Notes under the pieces: generated by a model | Seen by the model: the letters and a program-made list of their open reading frames with translations, nothing else | Told to the model about the DNA's origin: nothing | Database searches by the model: none | In this document: positions 8,604 to 19,210 of the stretch, piece by piece | How positions within the stretch are numbered: the first letter of the stretch is position 1 | How the letters are laid out: each line of letters starts with the position of its first letter | Assembly: GCF_027270735.1 (NCBI RefSeq) | Contig: NZ_JAPWIJ010000005.1 | Span: 248,001-312,000 of the forward strand | DNA: 64,000 bases | Direction: 5' to 3' | From: Rhodococcus ruber | Lineage (GTDB): Bacteria > Actinomycetota > Actinomycetes > Mycobacteriales > Mycobacteriaceae | Translations under genes and position numbers: made by a program

Positions 8604-10238
8604 TCAGTTGAGCAACGACGCCGAATTGGCCCGTCGCAGTTTGCCACTCGACGTCTTGGGAATGCTGCCCGGTCCGAGCACAGCAACGGTGCGGGGTCGC
8701 ACTCCGACCTCCGAGTGCACGGCGTGGACCACCTCACGTTCGATGCGCTTGACCTCGTCCGCATCGCCGATGTCGTTGGTTTCCACTGCTACTGCGAAAC
8801 TTTCACGCTTGTCGCCTGCATCGAGCCGGATGGCGACGGCATTGCCGGGCCGCACACCTGCGACGGTTTGTGCTGCCCGTTCGATGTCGGTGGGATAGAT
8901 GTTCCGACCGCCCATGATGATGACGTCCTTGATGCGTCCGCAGACGACCACCAGTTCTTCCTCGGTGATGTACCCGACGTCGCCTGTGTCGAGCCAGCCG
9001 TCGGCGTCTTGCGTCGAGACCGGCCCCTCGACGGTGATGTACCCGGGGGTGACGGCCTTGCCCCGCACTTCGATGATGCCGACACCTCTAGCGGTCAGCA
9101 CCTGCCCCTCCTTGTCGACGACGCGGCCCTCGAGGCCCGGCACGAATTTGCCGAGCGTGGCGAGAGATCGAGTGTTGCCACGGGTGGACGGAACGGCTCG
9201 ACCCAGAGTCTCGAGCAGATCCGCGTCGACCACGTCGATCACCTGACCTCGAGCGGGATCCGGAATCGACACCGCCAGAGTGGTTTCCGCCATTCCGTAC
9301 ACCGGAGCGAGCGCCAACGGGTTCAGCTTGTACCGGGCGCCGGCTTCGGCGAGGGCGGTCATGGTGTCCGGATCGACAGGCTCGGCCCCGTTCCAGGCGT
9401 AACGCAGAGTCGACAGGTCGAGATCCAAGTCGTCCTCGGCCTGGCGCAACCGACGCGCAAGCAGTGAGTACGCGAAATTCGGGGCCGCCGTGACCGTGCC
9501 GCGGTACTTGTGAATGAGCTTGGCCCACAACAGCGGTGAGCGCAGAAAGTCCAGCGGAGTGATGCTGACGACCTCGGCACCGACTTGCATCGGCACCGAC
9601 AGGAAGCCCACCATCCCCATGTCGTGAAACAGCGGCAGCCAACTGACCATCACGTCGGACTCGACGTCGAACTCGATGCGGTCGATCATCGCGTACGCAT
9701 TGACGTAGAAGTTCTCGTGCGTGATCCGAACGGCTTTCGGTGAGCCGGTCGAACCTGACGTGAGCTGCTGCAACGCGATATCGGATTCCGCCGTGTGCAC
9801 CGGGTCGATATCGCGACCGGTCTTCATGTCCTCGATCTTCAGCACGGTGATGCCGCGCTCCTCGAGCACCGGGGCGGCGATGTCGAACGGGGCCCCGAGA
9901 ACAACGGCCTTCGCCTCGATCATCCGCACGACGGTCTCGGTGTCCTCGCCCCACACAGCGAGGTCGGTCCTCGGAGTCGGCTGATGCAGCATCGTCACCG
10001 ATGCCCCGCGCATCCACGTCGCCTGGCACGCAGGGGCAATATCCACCGGCTGACCGGCCAGGATGCCGATCGCGTCACCGTGCACGACGCCCGCGTCGGC
10101 CAGCGCGCCTGCCATACGACGCGCCTGCTCGTGTATTTCGCCCCAGGACTGTCGCAGCGCCTCATCGGGCTCGCCGGTCACCAGACCTCGCTTGCTGGTG
10201 CTCGCGGTCTCGAACATTTCCTCGGTGAACTTGCTCAA
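8604..10238 (-). CDS. Pks16-type fatty acyl-AMP/CoA ligase (adenylate-forming enzyme)
   Basis: ANL-superfamily ligase of 544 aa, the length of M. tuberculosis Rv1013 (annotated Pks16 although it is not a polyketide synthase) and in the same position next to pth. Motifs: [12 protein letters not shown] (P-loop), [10 protein letters not shown] (A5), [10 protein letters not shown] (A7), [16 protein letters not shown] (A8) and the C-terminal lysine loop TSSGKLRR. It activates an acyl chain as AMP ester; whether CoA or a carrier protein is the acceptor cannot be read. The TTG at 10238 is chosen because GAGGAGA precedes it by about seven bases and it gives [12 protein letters not shown]. Confidence 0.88.
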   Translation of the reverse strand: MSKFTEEMFETASTSKRGLVTGEPDEALRQSWGEIHEQARRMAGALADAGVVHGDAIGILAGQPVDIAPACQATWMRGASVTMLHQPTPRTDLAVWGEDTETVVRMIEAKAVVLGAPFDIAAPVLEERGITVLKIEDMKTGRDIDPVHTAESDIALQQLTSGSTGSPKAVRITHENFYVNAYAMIDRIEFDVESDVMVSWLPLFHDMGMVGFLSVPMQVGAEVVSITPLDFLRSPLLWAKLIHKYRGTVTAAPNFAYSLLARRLRQAEDDLDLDLSTLRYAWNGAEPVDPDTMTALAEAGARYKLNPLALAPVYGMAETTLAVSIPDPARGQVIDVVDADLLETLGRAVPSTRGNTRSLATLGKFVPGLEGRVVDKEGQVLTARGVGIIEVRGKAVTPGYITVEGPVSTQDADGWLDTGDVGYITEEELVVVCGRIKDVIIMGGRNIYPTDIERAAQTVAGVRPGNAVAIRLDAGDKRESFAVAVETNDIGDADEVKRIEREVVHAVHSEVGVRPRTVAVLGPGSIPKTSSGKLRRANSASLLN

Positions 10239-10395
10239 CGCGCGTCTCCTCGTGAGGTGTATCCCGCCCCACCGAACACAGTAGGCAGTCCCGCCCCGCC
10301 CGCGAGGCACAACAGGCCGCGTATCCTGAGAATTCGAACGCAGGATTTTGCCCGGTCACCGTGTTGGTGCCGCCTTCAACGAGAATGAGGTTTTC

Positions 10396-12090
10396 GTGAG
10401 TACCCCGTCCAGTACCCCCGACGTCGACGCAGCGCTCGAAGGGTCCGGACCGGCAGTGCTGGACGAATCCGGGCCCTCTCGAAACCCTTCGAGAGAGCTC
10501 GAGACCGAGGTCGCTCGACGTCGGACCTTCGCGGTGATCTCGCACCCCGACGCGGGTAAATCGACGCTCACCGAGGCACTCGCACTGCATGCCCGCGTCA
10601 TCTCCGAGGCCGGAGCCATCCACGGTAAAGCCGGCCGTCGCTCCACCGTCTCGGACTGGATGGAGATGGAGAAGGCGCGCGGAATCTCGGTGAGTTCGAC
10701 TGCGCTGCAGTTCAATTACCACACTTCACCCGATGCCGAGATCACCAACGTCATCAACCTCGTCGACACTCCCGGCCACGCCGACTTCTCCGAGGACACC
10801 TACCGCGTGCTGACCGCCGTCGACGCGGCCGTGATGCTCATCGACGCCGCCAAGGGCCTGGAACCGCAGACTCTCAAGCTGTTCCAGGTGTGCCGTCAGT
10901 TCGGCATCCCGGTGATCACCGTGATCAACAAGTGGGACCGCCCGGGCCAGTCGCCGCTGGAACTGCTCGACGAGATCGAGTCGCGGATCGGCCTCACTCC
11001 GACGCCGCTGTACTGGCCCGTCGGCATCGCGGGCGATTTCCGCGGGCTGCTCGACGTGCAGGACGGCAGCTACATCCGCTTCACCCGCACCGCGGGCGGT
11101 GCGACCATCGCTCCCGAGGAATTCATGTCGGCCGAGGCAGCCGCCGAACGCGAGGGCGTCGACTGGGAGACCGCTGTCGAGGAGAGCGATCTACTGATCT
11201 CGAGCGGTCAGCGGCACGATCAGGAGATGTTCCTGGCCGGCCAAACGTCGCCGGTGATCTTCGGCTCGGCGATGCTCAACTTCGGTGTTCGGCAGATTCT
11301 CGACACCCTGGTGGCCTTGGCCCCCGCGCCGGGATCTCGCGAGGATGCCTCCGGCGGCGTGCGCGAGGTCACCGACCCGTTCAGCGCTGTGGTGTTCAAG
11401 GTGCAGGCGGGTATGGACACCGCCCATCGGGACCGACTCGCCTTCATGCGTGTGGTGTCCGGCGTCTTCGAACGCGGAATGGTCGTCACGCACGCCCAGA
11501 CCAAGAAGCCGTTCACCACCAAATACGCCTTGACGGTGTTCGGCCGTGATCGCACGACGGTAGAGAACGCCTACCCCGGCGACATCGTCGGCCTCGTCAA
11601 TGCGACCGCACTGGCTCCCGGCCACACCCTGTACTCCGACAAGAAGGTCGAGTTCCCGCCGATCCCGTCGTTCGCGCCCGAGCACTTCTCGGCACTGCGC
11701 GTCGACAGTGCGGACAAGTACAAGAAGTTCCGCCGCGCCGTGGAACAGCTCGACTCCGAGGGCGTGGTTCAGGTGCTGCGCAACGACATTCGCGGCGACG
11801 CCTCCCCGGTGCTCGCCGCGGTCGGTCCGATGCAGTTCGAGGTGGTCACCGCACGAATGAAGACCGAGTTCGGTGTCGATGCTCGAATGGAACCCCTCGG
11901 GTACTCACTCGCACGACGTACGGACGCGGCATCGGCCGTCGAACTGGGTCGTCAACGGGGCGTCGAAATCTTCACCCGCACCGACGGGGCATTGCTGGCG
12001 CTGGTCAGCGACAAGTGGCGTTTGCAGTACATCCAGAAGGAAATGCCCGAGCTGACCCTCGAGCCGCTCGTCGCCGCGGGCGATCAGTAG
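10396..12090 (+). CDS. prfC: Peptide chain release factor 3
   Basis: GTPase that recycles RF1/RF2 after termination. 564 aa. G1 SHPDAGKST, G2/switch region with GISVSS, G3 DTPGHADFSEDT, G4 NKWDRP; then FGSAMLNFGV and RRAVEQLDSEGVVQVL, characteristic of RF3 rather than EF-G or LepA. An extra N-terminal tail of about 40 residues precedes the GTPase domain. GTG at 10396 follows AATGAGG. Divergent from the Pks16-type gene; pnuC follows after six bases. Confidence 0.95.
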   Translation: MSTPSSTPDVDAALEGSGPAVLDESGPSRNPSRELETEVARRRTFAVISHPDAGKSTLTEALALHARVISEAGAIHGKAGRRSTVSDWMEMEKARGISVSSTALQFNYHTSPDAEITNVINLVDTPGHADFSEDTYRVLTAVDAAVMLIDAAKGLEPQTLKLFQVCRQFGIPVITVINKWDRPGQSPLELLDEIESRIGLTPTPLYWPVGIAGDFRGLLDVQDGSYIRFTRTAGGATIAPEEFMSAEAAAEREGVDWETAVEESDLLISSGQRHDQEMFLAGQTSPVIFGSAMLNFGVRQILDTLVALAPAPGSREDASGGVREVTDPFSAVVFKVQAGMDTAHRDRLAFMRVVSGVFERGMVVTHAQTKKPFTTKYALTVFGRDRTTVENAYPGDIVGLVNATALAPGHTLYSDKKVEFPPIPSFAPEHFSALRVDSADKYKKFRRAVEQLDSEGVVQVLRNDIRGDASPVLAAVGPMQFEVVTARMKTEFGVDARMEPLGYSLARRTDAASAVELGRQRGVEIFTRTDGALLALVSDKWRLQYIQKEMPELTLEPLVAAGDQ

Positions 12091-12096
12091 CACCTT

Positions 12097-12750
12097 GTGC
12101 TGATCGATCTGCTCGACGCCGAATTCAGTGTGTTCGGCCACCCCGTGCTGTGGCGCGAGGTGGTCGGCAACGGCTTCGGGCTGCTCTCGGCCATAGGTGG
12201 GATGCGCCGCGTCGTGTGGGCGTGGCCGGTGGGCATCATCGGAAATGCACTGCTGTTCACCGTGTTTCTGGGCGGTGTGTTCCACACACCGCAGGCGCTC
12301 GATCTCTACGGCCAGGCCGGACGCCAGCTGATGTTCATCGCCGTGAGTGTCTACGGGCTGGTGCGCTGGATGCGAGATTCCAAGCGATCGGGGGCCGCTG
12401 TGCTTCCGCGGTGGGGTACTGCGCGAGAACGGACGGCCATGCTCGTGGTCGCGGTCGTCGGCACGGTGGTGTTCGCGCAGCTGTTCGGCTATCTCGGTTC
12501 GTTCGGCAAGTGGGCCGACGCGTGGATCTTCACCGGGTCGATGCTGGCCACCTTCGGAATGGCGCGCGGCCTCACCGAGTTCTGGCTGATCTGGATCGCA
12601 GTGGACGTAGTGGGGGTACCCCTGCTCATCGTCGCCGGTTTCTACCCGTCCGCAGCTCTTTACGTGGCGTACGCCGCGTTCGTTGCCTGGGGATTTGCCG
12701 TGTGGTTCAGGATCCAGAACAAATACATCGGTCAAAAAATGGCGTCTTAA
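12097..12750 (+). CDS. pnuC: PnuC-family nicotinamide riboside transporter
   Basis: 217-aa inner-membrane protein with about seven hydrophobic helices. Signature pieces are WAWPVGIIGNALLF, LYGQAGRQLMFIAVSVYGLVRW and the C-terminal WLIWIAVDVVGVPLLI, as in PnuC. Imports nicotinamide riboside for NAD salvage; a related vitamin substrate is possible because the family is broad. GTG start at 12097, six bases after the prfC stop, suggests cotranscription. I see no riboswitch structure in front of it. Confidence 0.88.
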   Translation: MLIDLLDAEFSVFGHPVLWREVVGNGFGLLSAIGGMRRVVWAWPVGIIGNALLFTVFLGGVFHTPQALDLYGQAGRQLMFIAVSVYGLVRWMRDSKRSGAAVLPRWGTARERTAMLVVAVVGTVVFAQLFGYLGSFGKWADAWIFTGSMLATFGMARGLTEFWLIWIAVDVVGVPLLIVAGFYPSAALYVAYAAFVAWGFAVWFRIQNKYIGQKMAS

Positions 12751-12896
12751 ACAATCGTGATGCTACTCTCAGCGTGTCCGAACAAACTTAGAGTACGTTT
12801 TGGCGTGCTCGACGCCGAGTGACTCGTCCTGATCGATATCCGATCGTGACATCTCGACACCGAGTCACCTGGGAACACGATGAAGTGGAAGACGAC

Positions 12897-13562
12897 ATGA
12901 CACAGGGATCGAACTACCCATTGGCCGGGATCAAGGTCGGTGGCGCTCCCGCGCATCGTTTGGCGACGCCGCCGAAGTCCGACTCCACTTCACCCAAAAG
13001 TGCCCGCACCGATTCTTCGGCGGCAGCGCCCGCCGAGAAGGCGGTCGAGGCCGCAACCACCGAGAAATCGGCCGCTGCGGCCACGCCCGCCGAGAAGGCG
13101 TCCGCAACAACGCCTGCACCAGCAACGTCGTCCGTCACGGATTCATCGACCCCCCGCGCGGATCGACGTCGTCCAGAGAAGCCCGCCACGGAATCGAACG
13201 AGGTTGAAGTGACTACAAGCGATCAGATCTCAGAACACGGCCTACCCACCAACGGCCGCTCCACGTCACACGGATCGGCCGCCGGCGCCACGCCGACGCT
13301 CGGCCGGGGCCAGGCACCCGACCGTCGTACTGCCATGGGCGTCGCCTCGGTACGCATCGCAGGCCGGCTGACCCAGAACGAGCTCGGCAGCCGCACCGGT
13401 GACATCCGTACCCCCGATACCTCCGTCGGCCCCGACGAGCTGCTGCAGCTTCTCGGCGAATACCTCGTCTCGGGTGGCCTGCAGAACCCCGAGATCCACG
13501 TGCGTTCCAACGGCCAGACCATCGTGCTCGACCTGCAGAACCCGGCCAAGGGTTACCGCTGA
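12897..13562 (+). CDS. Hypothetical protein with Ala/Thr/Pro-rich disordered region
   Basis: Not recognised. 221 aa from the ATG at 12897. Residues 1-20 (MTQGSNYPLAGIKVGGAPAH) look conserved-like, 25-150 are low-complexity with Ala-Pro-Glu-Lys repeats such as PAEKA, and 165-221 form a compact end with DELLQLLGEYLVSGG and NPEIHVRSNGQTIVLDLQNP. No signal peptide or membrane helix. The repeated alanine/lysine linker may tether the C-terminal domain. Preceded by 146 bp without a gene. Confidence 0.6.
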   Translation: MTQGSNYPLAGIKVGGAPAHRLATPPKSDSTSPKSARTDSSAAAPAEKAVEAATTEKSAAAATPAEKASATTPAPATSSVTDSSTPRADRRRPEKPATESNEVEVTTSDQISEHGLPTNGRSTSHGSAAGATPTLGRGQAPDRRTAMGVASVRIAGRLTQNELGSRTGDIRTPDTSVGPDELLQLLGEYLVSGGLQNPEIHVRSNGQTIVLDLQNPAKGYR

Positions 13563-13572
13563 CCCCAGACGG

Positions 13573-14568
13573 TCACAACAGCTGCTGGAAAGCCTCTGGT
13601 CGCACCATTTCGAGTACCAGAGGCTTCCACTGCGGTGTACGGTCCTTGTCGACCAGTACCGCTCGTACACCCTCGGCGAAGTCCGGCTCGGTGATGATCC
13701 AGGTCGCCATGCGCAACTCGCGGTCCAGGCATTCCCGCAACGTGCTGTCTGCTCCGCGCGCAATCAGCGCGTCGGTGGCCATCAGGGACGTCGGAGACAG
13801 CGTCGCCAGCTGAGTCTTGGTCGTCCGCGACCACGGTGTATCGCACTCGAGCGCGTCGATGATGTCTACGAGCGACTCCTTCTCGAACACCGCTGCCACC
13901 GCCTCCGCGTCGAACGACAGCTCTGTCGACGGTGAGGTGGTGTGACGCCCCAGCGCTTCGTGAATATCGGTGCCGGCGAGGATGTCGGCCTTCAGATCGT
14001 TCACCGCATCGCTCGGGCAGAAATGCGTGGCCAATCCGAGTGCGAGTGCGTCCGGTCCGGTGATGCGCGTACCGGTGAGCGCCAGGTAACGCCCGACACG
14101 GCCGGGCAGTCGCGAGAGAAAATAGCTCGACCCCACATCCGGCACGAAGCCGATCGCCGTCTCCGGCATGGCCAGTACCGCATTCTCGGTGACGACGCGG
14201 ATGCTGCCGTGAATCGAGATGCCCAGACCTCCACCGAAGGCCGCTGCCTCGATGACGGCGATGTACGGCTTGGGGTAATTCGCGATCAGTTCGTCGAGAT
14301 CGTATTCCGCGGCGAAGTACTGCGGACCGGCGTCGTGGTCGCCATCGACGACTGCCTGTCGAATCGCCTTGATATCTCCGCCTGCGCAGAACGCCCGCGG
14401 TGAACCACTCGTCACCAGAACAGACGCGACCGAGTCGTCCTCTCGCCACGCATCGAGGGCGGCTCGGATGCCGTCGATCATGGCCCCGTTCAACGAGTTC
14501 AGAGCCTCCGGCCGATTCAGGACGATATGTCCGACCCCGCCGGACACCTCTTCTTCGACAACGGCCAC
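13573..14568 (-). CDS. 3-hydroxyisobutyryl-CoA hydrolase / enoyl-CoA hydratase family protein
   Basis: 331 aa crotonase fold. NRPEALNSLN, the oxyanion-hole segment SGSPRAFCAGGDIKAI, AAAFGGGLGISIHG and PETAIGFVPDVGSSYFLSRLPG match the hydrolase subgroup (ECH_2 long form) used in valine degradation. The GTG at 14568 (VAVVEEEVSGGVGHIVLNRP) is preceded by GAAGGAG, better than the open upstream extension. Convergent with the hypothetical gene, only ten bases apart. Confidence 0.9.
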   Translation of the reverse strand: MAVVEEEVSGGVGHIVLNRPEALNSLNGAMIDGIRAALDAWREDDSVASVLVTSGSPRAFCAGGDIKAIRQAVVDGDHDAGPQYFAAEYDLDELIANYPKPYIAVIEAAAFGGGLGISIHGSIRVVTENAVLAMPETAIGFVPDVGSSYFLSRLPGRVGRYLALTGTRITGPDALALGLATHFCPSDAVNDLKADILAGTDIHEALGRHTTSPSTELSFDAEAVAAVFEKESLVDIIDALECDTPWSRTTKTQLATLSPTSLMATDALIARGADSTLRECLDRELRMATWIITEPDFAEGVRAVLVDKDRTPQWKPLVLEMVRPEAFQQLL

Positions 14569-14617
14569 TGTTGACTCCTTCACACGCGCATCGTTCGACG
14601 CGTAACAGTAGCGCGCG

Positions 14618-15301
14618 CTACTCGCGAGACTCCACCGATCGCGGACGCGCGTCACCGGGGATGTCGGCAGGTCGACACGGCCGCTCCTCAGCGGTGAACC
14701 ACCCGCGATACAGAAACAGCTGGCCGAGTACCGGACTCTGAACCTTGATCTCGATGCGGTGCCGCTCCTCGGCTGCGTCCCACCACTCCCGACCGATTGT
14801 CAGCGCCGACGCCACCTTCGGCAACTTCGGTGCCAGCGGGCCGAGCAGGAATCGTGGCACTTCGCTCTCGAGTATCAGCCCGCCCTCGTCGTCGACTTCA
14901 CACCTGGTGTGCACCACCATGTCCGAGGAGAACCCCAGATAGTCCAGGGCATACGCGTCCGATTCCGCCGAGGACACCATCACGGAATTCATCCCCTGCG
15001 GACGGCCGGCGAAGGCGAAGCGACGCACGAAAGACAGTGTCTCGCGGCCGAGTTCGTCGACGTAGGCGTAGTTGGCGATGGTGAACGGCACGTCCGTGCC
15101 CACACCAGCGGGAAAGAGTCCACGCTTGCGGCCGGCCCACAGCAACGGCGGCGGTACCAGGCGAGAGTGCGTCATCTCCTCCATCACGCCCACCCCGAAC
15201 TGGGCGAGATGGTCCGAGGACTTCAATCCGAAGCGCCACTGAACCTTGGGATGCAGACGTGAAAAATCCGAACCGAGTACTTCCGCGACCACCGATGCCA
15301 T
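14618..15301 (-). CDS. DUF4166 domain protein
   Basis: 227 aa from ATG 15301 (ACTGGAG upstream). The C-terminal pattern VQSPVLGQLFLYRGWF and the middle GTDVPFTIANYAYVDELGRETLSFVRRFAF fit DUF4166, a family of unknown function often found with lipid or saccharopine-dehydrogenase-like genes. Begins HPKVQWRFG-like motif LHPKVQWRFGL near residue 17. No signal peptide or transmembrane helix. No function can be assigned. Confidence 0.7.
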   Translation of the reverse strand: MASVVAEVLGSDFSRLHPKVQWRFGLKSSDHLAQFGVGVMEEMTHSRLVPPPLLWAGRKRGLFPAGVGTDVPFTIANYAYVDELGRETLSFVRRFAFAGRPQGMNSVMVSSAESDAYALDYLGFSSDMVVHTRCEVDDEGGLILESEVPRFLLGPLAPKLPKVASALTIGREWWDAAEERHRIEIKVQSPVLGQLFLYRGWFTAEERPCRPADIPGDARPRSVESRE

Positions 15302-15322
15302 AACTCCAGTATGCGCAGCGCC

Positions 15323-15368
15323 CATGTGAGCGAAACTTCGTAGCAGGTTACGAGTTACTGCTCACATG
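15323..15368. repeat. Hairpin repeat between convergently ended genes, contains CGAAACTTCGTAGCAGG
   Basis: Outer nine-base arms CATGTGAGC / GCTCACATG enclose an inner near-stem AACTTCGTA / TACGAGTT. The 17-base core CGAAACTTCGTAGCAGG recurs at 5400-5416 inside the tail of the PLP-enzyme gene, also with GCTCACA flanks. Probably an interspersed repeat that can act as a terminator for the ABC-F gene. Confidence 0.65.
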
Positions 15369-15381
15369 CGGCAGAGCCGCT

Positions 15382-17177
<1,796 letters not shown>

Positions 17178-17178
<1 letters not shown>

Positions 17179-18113
17179 CAGGAAAAACCTATCGATTCAC
17201 TAGTGACAACACGAGCGCCGGGAACCGGGCCACTCGCAACACGGACGGTGCGGCACACGCCGGCACCGGACAGTTCAGCGCTCACCGACACCGCCGCGTC
17301 GGCGTCGGCGCACAGAAACGCACAGGTGGGGCCCGAGCCCGAGACGATGCCGGCCAACGCCCCGGCTGTGACCCCTGCTCGCAGGGTGCGGCGCAGTTGC
17401 GGCATCAGCGACACCGCCGCGGCCTGCAGATCGTTACCGAGCAACGGTGCGAGTGCCCGCGCATCGCCGGACGTGAGCGCATGCATCAGGTCCTCGGTAC
17501 CGCCCAGACGAGGCGGACTGCCCTTGGCACGCAACTCGTCGAGTTCGTTGTACACCGCGGGTGTCTGCAGACCGCCCTTGGCCAACGCCAGCACCCAGTG
17601 AAAACTGTTGCGCGAGAGCACCGGAAGCAACTTCTCGCCGCGTCCTGTTCCCACCGCGGTGCCGCCGTGCAGGGAGAACGGCACATCGCTACCGAGTTCG
17701 GCCGCAACCTCGTCGAGTTCGTCACGCGAGAGCTCGAGATGCCACATCGCATTGAGTGCCACGAGGGTCGCGGCGGCATCGGCACTTCCGCCCGCCATCC
17801 CCCCGGCCACCGGAATGCCCTTGTCGATCGTGATCTCCACCGACGGCTCCCGCCCGACCCGACGCCCCAGCAACACCGCGGCCTTCCACACCAGATTCCG
17901 CGAATCGGTGGGAACCACCTTCGCGTCGTCGCCGCGCACCCGAACCGAGAGCGACGTGGCTGGAATCACCGACAGCTCGTCCGAGAGCGAGAGCGCCTGG
18001 AACACCGTCGTCAACTCGTGGAAGCCATCGGGACGCAGGTCACCGACCGCGAGATGCAAGTTCACCTTCGACGGGGCCCGTACGACAACGGGTGTGGGAA
18101 CGACAGACAGCAC
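17178..18113 (-). CDS. ispE: 4-diphosphocytidyl-2-C-methyl-D-erythritol kinase
   Basis: GHMP kinase of the MEP isoprenoid pathway. 311 aa from the GTG at 18113: [22 protein letters not shown] (start of the fold), [18 protein letters not shown] (ATP-binding motif 2) and [11 protein letters not shown] (motif 3). The open frame continues a little upstream but family proteins start near [15 protein letters not shown]. Normally follows ksgA directly; here three plus-strand genes are inserted between ksgA and ispE. Confidence 0.95.
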
Positions 18114-18166
18114 GAGTAACCACAGTAGTGGAGAAACAGCGGCCGAGTTCACCACCAGGGTTGTGC

Positions 18167-18189
18167 ATGCGGACCGAACATGTCCGCAT
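18167..18189. promoter_or_regulatory. Palindromic operator in front of WYL regulator
   Basis: ATGCGGAC / GTCCGCAT, perfect eight-base arms with a seven-base spacer, 20 bases before the WYL regulator ATG. Position suggests autoregulation; it also lies upstream of ispE on the other strand. Confidence 0.65.
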
Positions 18190-18208
18190 TACGTGGCATC
18201 GTGTGAGT

Positions 18209-19198
18209 ATGAAGGAAACCTCGGCTCGGCTGCTGCGGTTGCTGTCCCTGCTCCAGACCCGTCGCGACTGGGCGGGTGCGGAGCTGGCGGAGCGGCTCGA
18301 TGTCACCCCGCGGACCCTGCGACGCGATGTGGACAAACTGCGCGATATCGGTTACCCGGTCAATGCGACGCCGGGGGTCGGCGGCGGCTATCAGCTCGGC
18401 CCTGGTGCCGAGATGCCGCCGCTGCTGCTCGACGACGACGAGGCACTGGCGGTGGCGTTCGGCTTGCAATCCGCCGCCGGCGGGTCGGTGGCAGGCATCG
18501 GCGAGGCGTCGCTGCGGGCACTGACGAAGCTGCGGCAGGTGATGCCGTCGCGCATCCAACATCGGCTCGATGCGCTGCGAATCGACGTGGTGGAACAGAC
18601 GCCGCGTTCTGCGGTGGACGCCTCGGTGCTGTCGACGGTGGCGGCGGTGTGCCACCGGCACGAACGGCTGCGATTCGATTACCGCAAGCACGACGGTTCC
18701 GAGTCCAGACGTGAGGTGGAGCCGTACAGCCTGGTTCGGGCGGGGGCACGCTGGTATCTGCTGGGATGGGATGTGCTGCGGGAGGATTGGCGATCGTATC
18801 GAGTGGATCGCCTGATTCCGAAGATTCCGACGGGTCCTCGGTTCGCGCCGCGGGAGTTGCCTGCCGGAGGGGCGGCCGCGTTCGTCTCGAAGGGAATCGA
18901 CCGCGCGTTCATTCAGGTGCAGGCGAGGATCGCGCTGCATGCTCCGATCGAGTCGATCGCTCCGATGATCGACGAGCAATGGGGGGCAATCGAATCCATC
19001 GACGAGCACACCTGCGCTGTGGTGCTGTCCGGCGATTCACTGCCCTCGATCGCGCGGTGGCTGGCAGCGTTCGACACCGATTTCACCGTGCTCGATCCGC
19101 CCGAACTACGCGAGGAATGCCGAGTAGTGGCAGAGCGGCACGCGAGAATGACCGACCGCTACCTGGCTGCGGTTCACTCTCCGGTAACCGGCGCGTGA
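18209..19198 (+). CDS. WYL-domain transcriptional regulator (YafY type)
   Basis: 329 aa from ATG 18209. N-terminal HTH_11 winged helix (ARLLRLLSLLQTRRDWAGAELA, TPRTLRRDVDKLRDIGYPV), then a WYL sensor domain around residues 140-215 that contains the literal motif GARWYLLGWD and SYRVDRL, then a WCX-type C-terminal extension. WYL domains bind nucleic-acid-derived or nucleotide ligands in studied examples. A palindrome lies directly upstream and a nuclease gene starts 12 bases downstream, so it probably controls both. Inserted in an otherwise conserved housekeeping block. Confidence 0.9.
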   Translation: MKETSARLLRLLSLLQTRRDWAGAELAERLDVTPRTLRRDVDKLRDIGYPVNATPGVGGGYQLGPGAEMPPLLLDDDEALAVAFGLQSAAGGSVAGIGEASLRALTKLRQVMPSRIQHRLDALRIDVVEQTPRSAVDASVLSTVAAVCHRHERLRFDYRKHDGSESRREVEPYSLVRAGARWYLLGWDVLREDWRSYRVDRLIPKIPTGPRFAPRELPAGGAAAFVSKGIDRAFIQVQARIALHAPIESIAPMIDEQWGAIESIDEHTCAVVLSGDSLPSIARWLAAFDTDFTVLDPPELREECRVVAERHARMTDRYLAAVHSPVTGA

Positions 19199-19210
19199 GT
19201 CAATGGACCG

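Noticed and set aside
12751-12896. Riboswitch upstream of the hypothetical gene or near pnuC and metG
   Set aside because: No conserved riboswitch stem pattern could be recognised; pnuC starts six bases after prfC, leaving no room.
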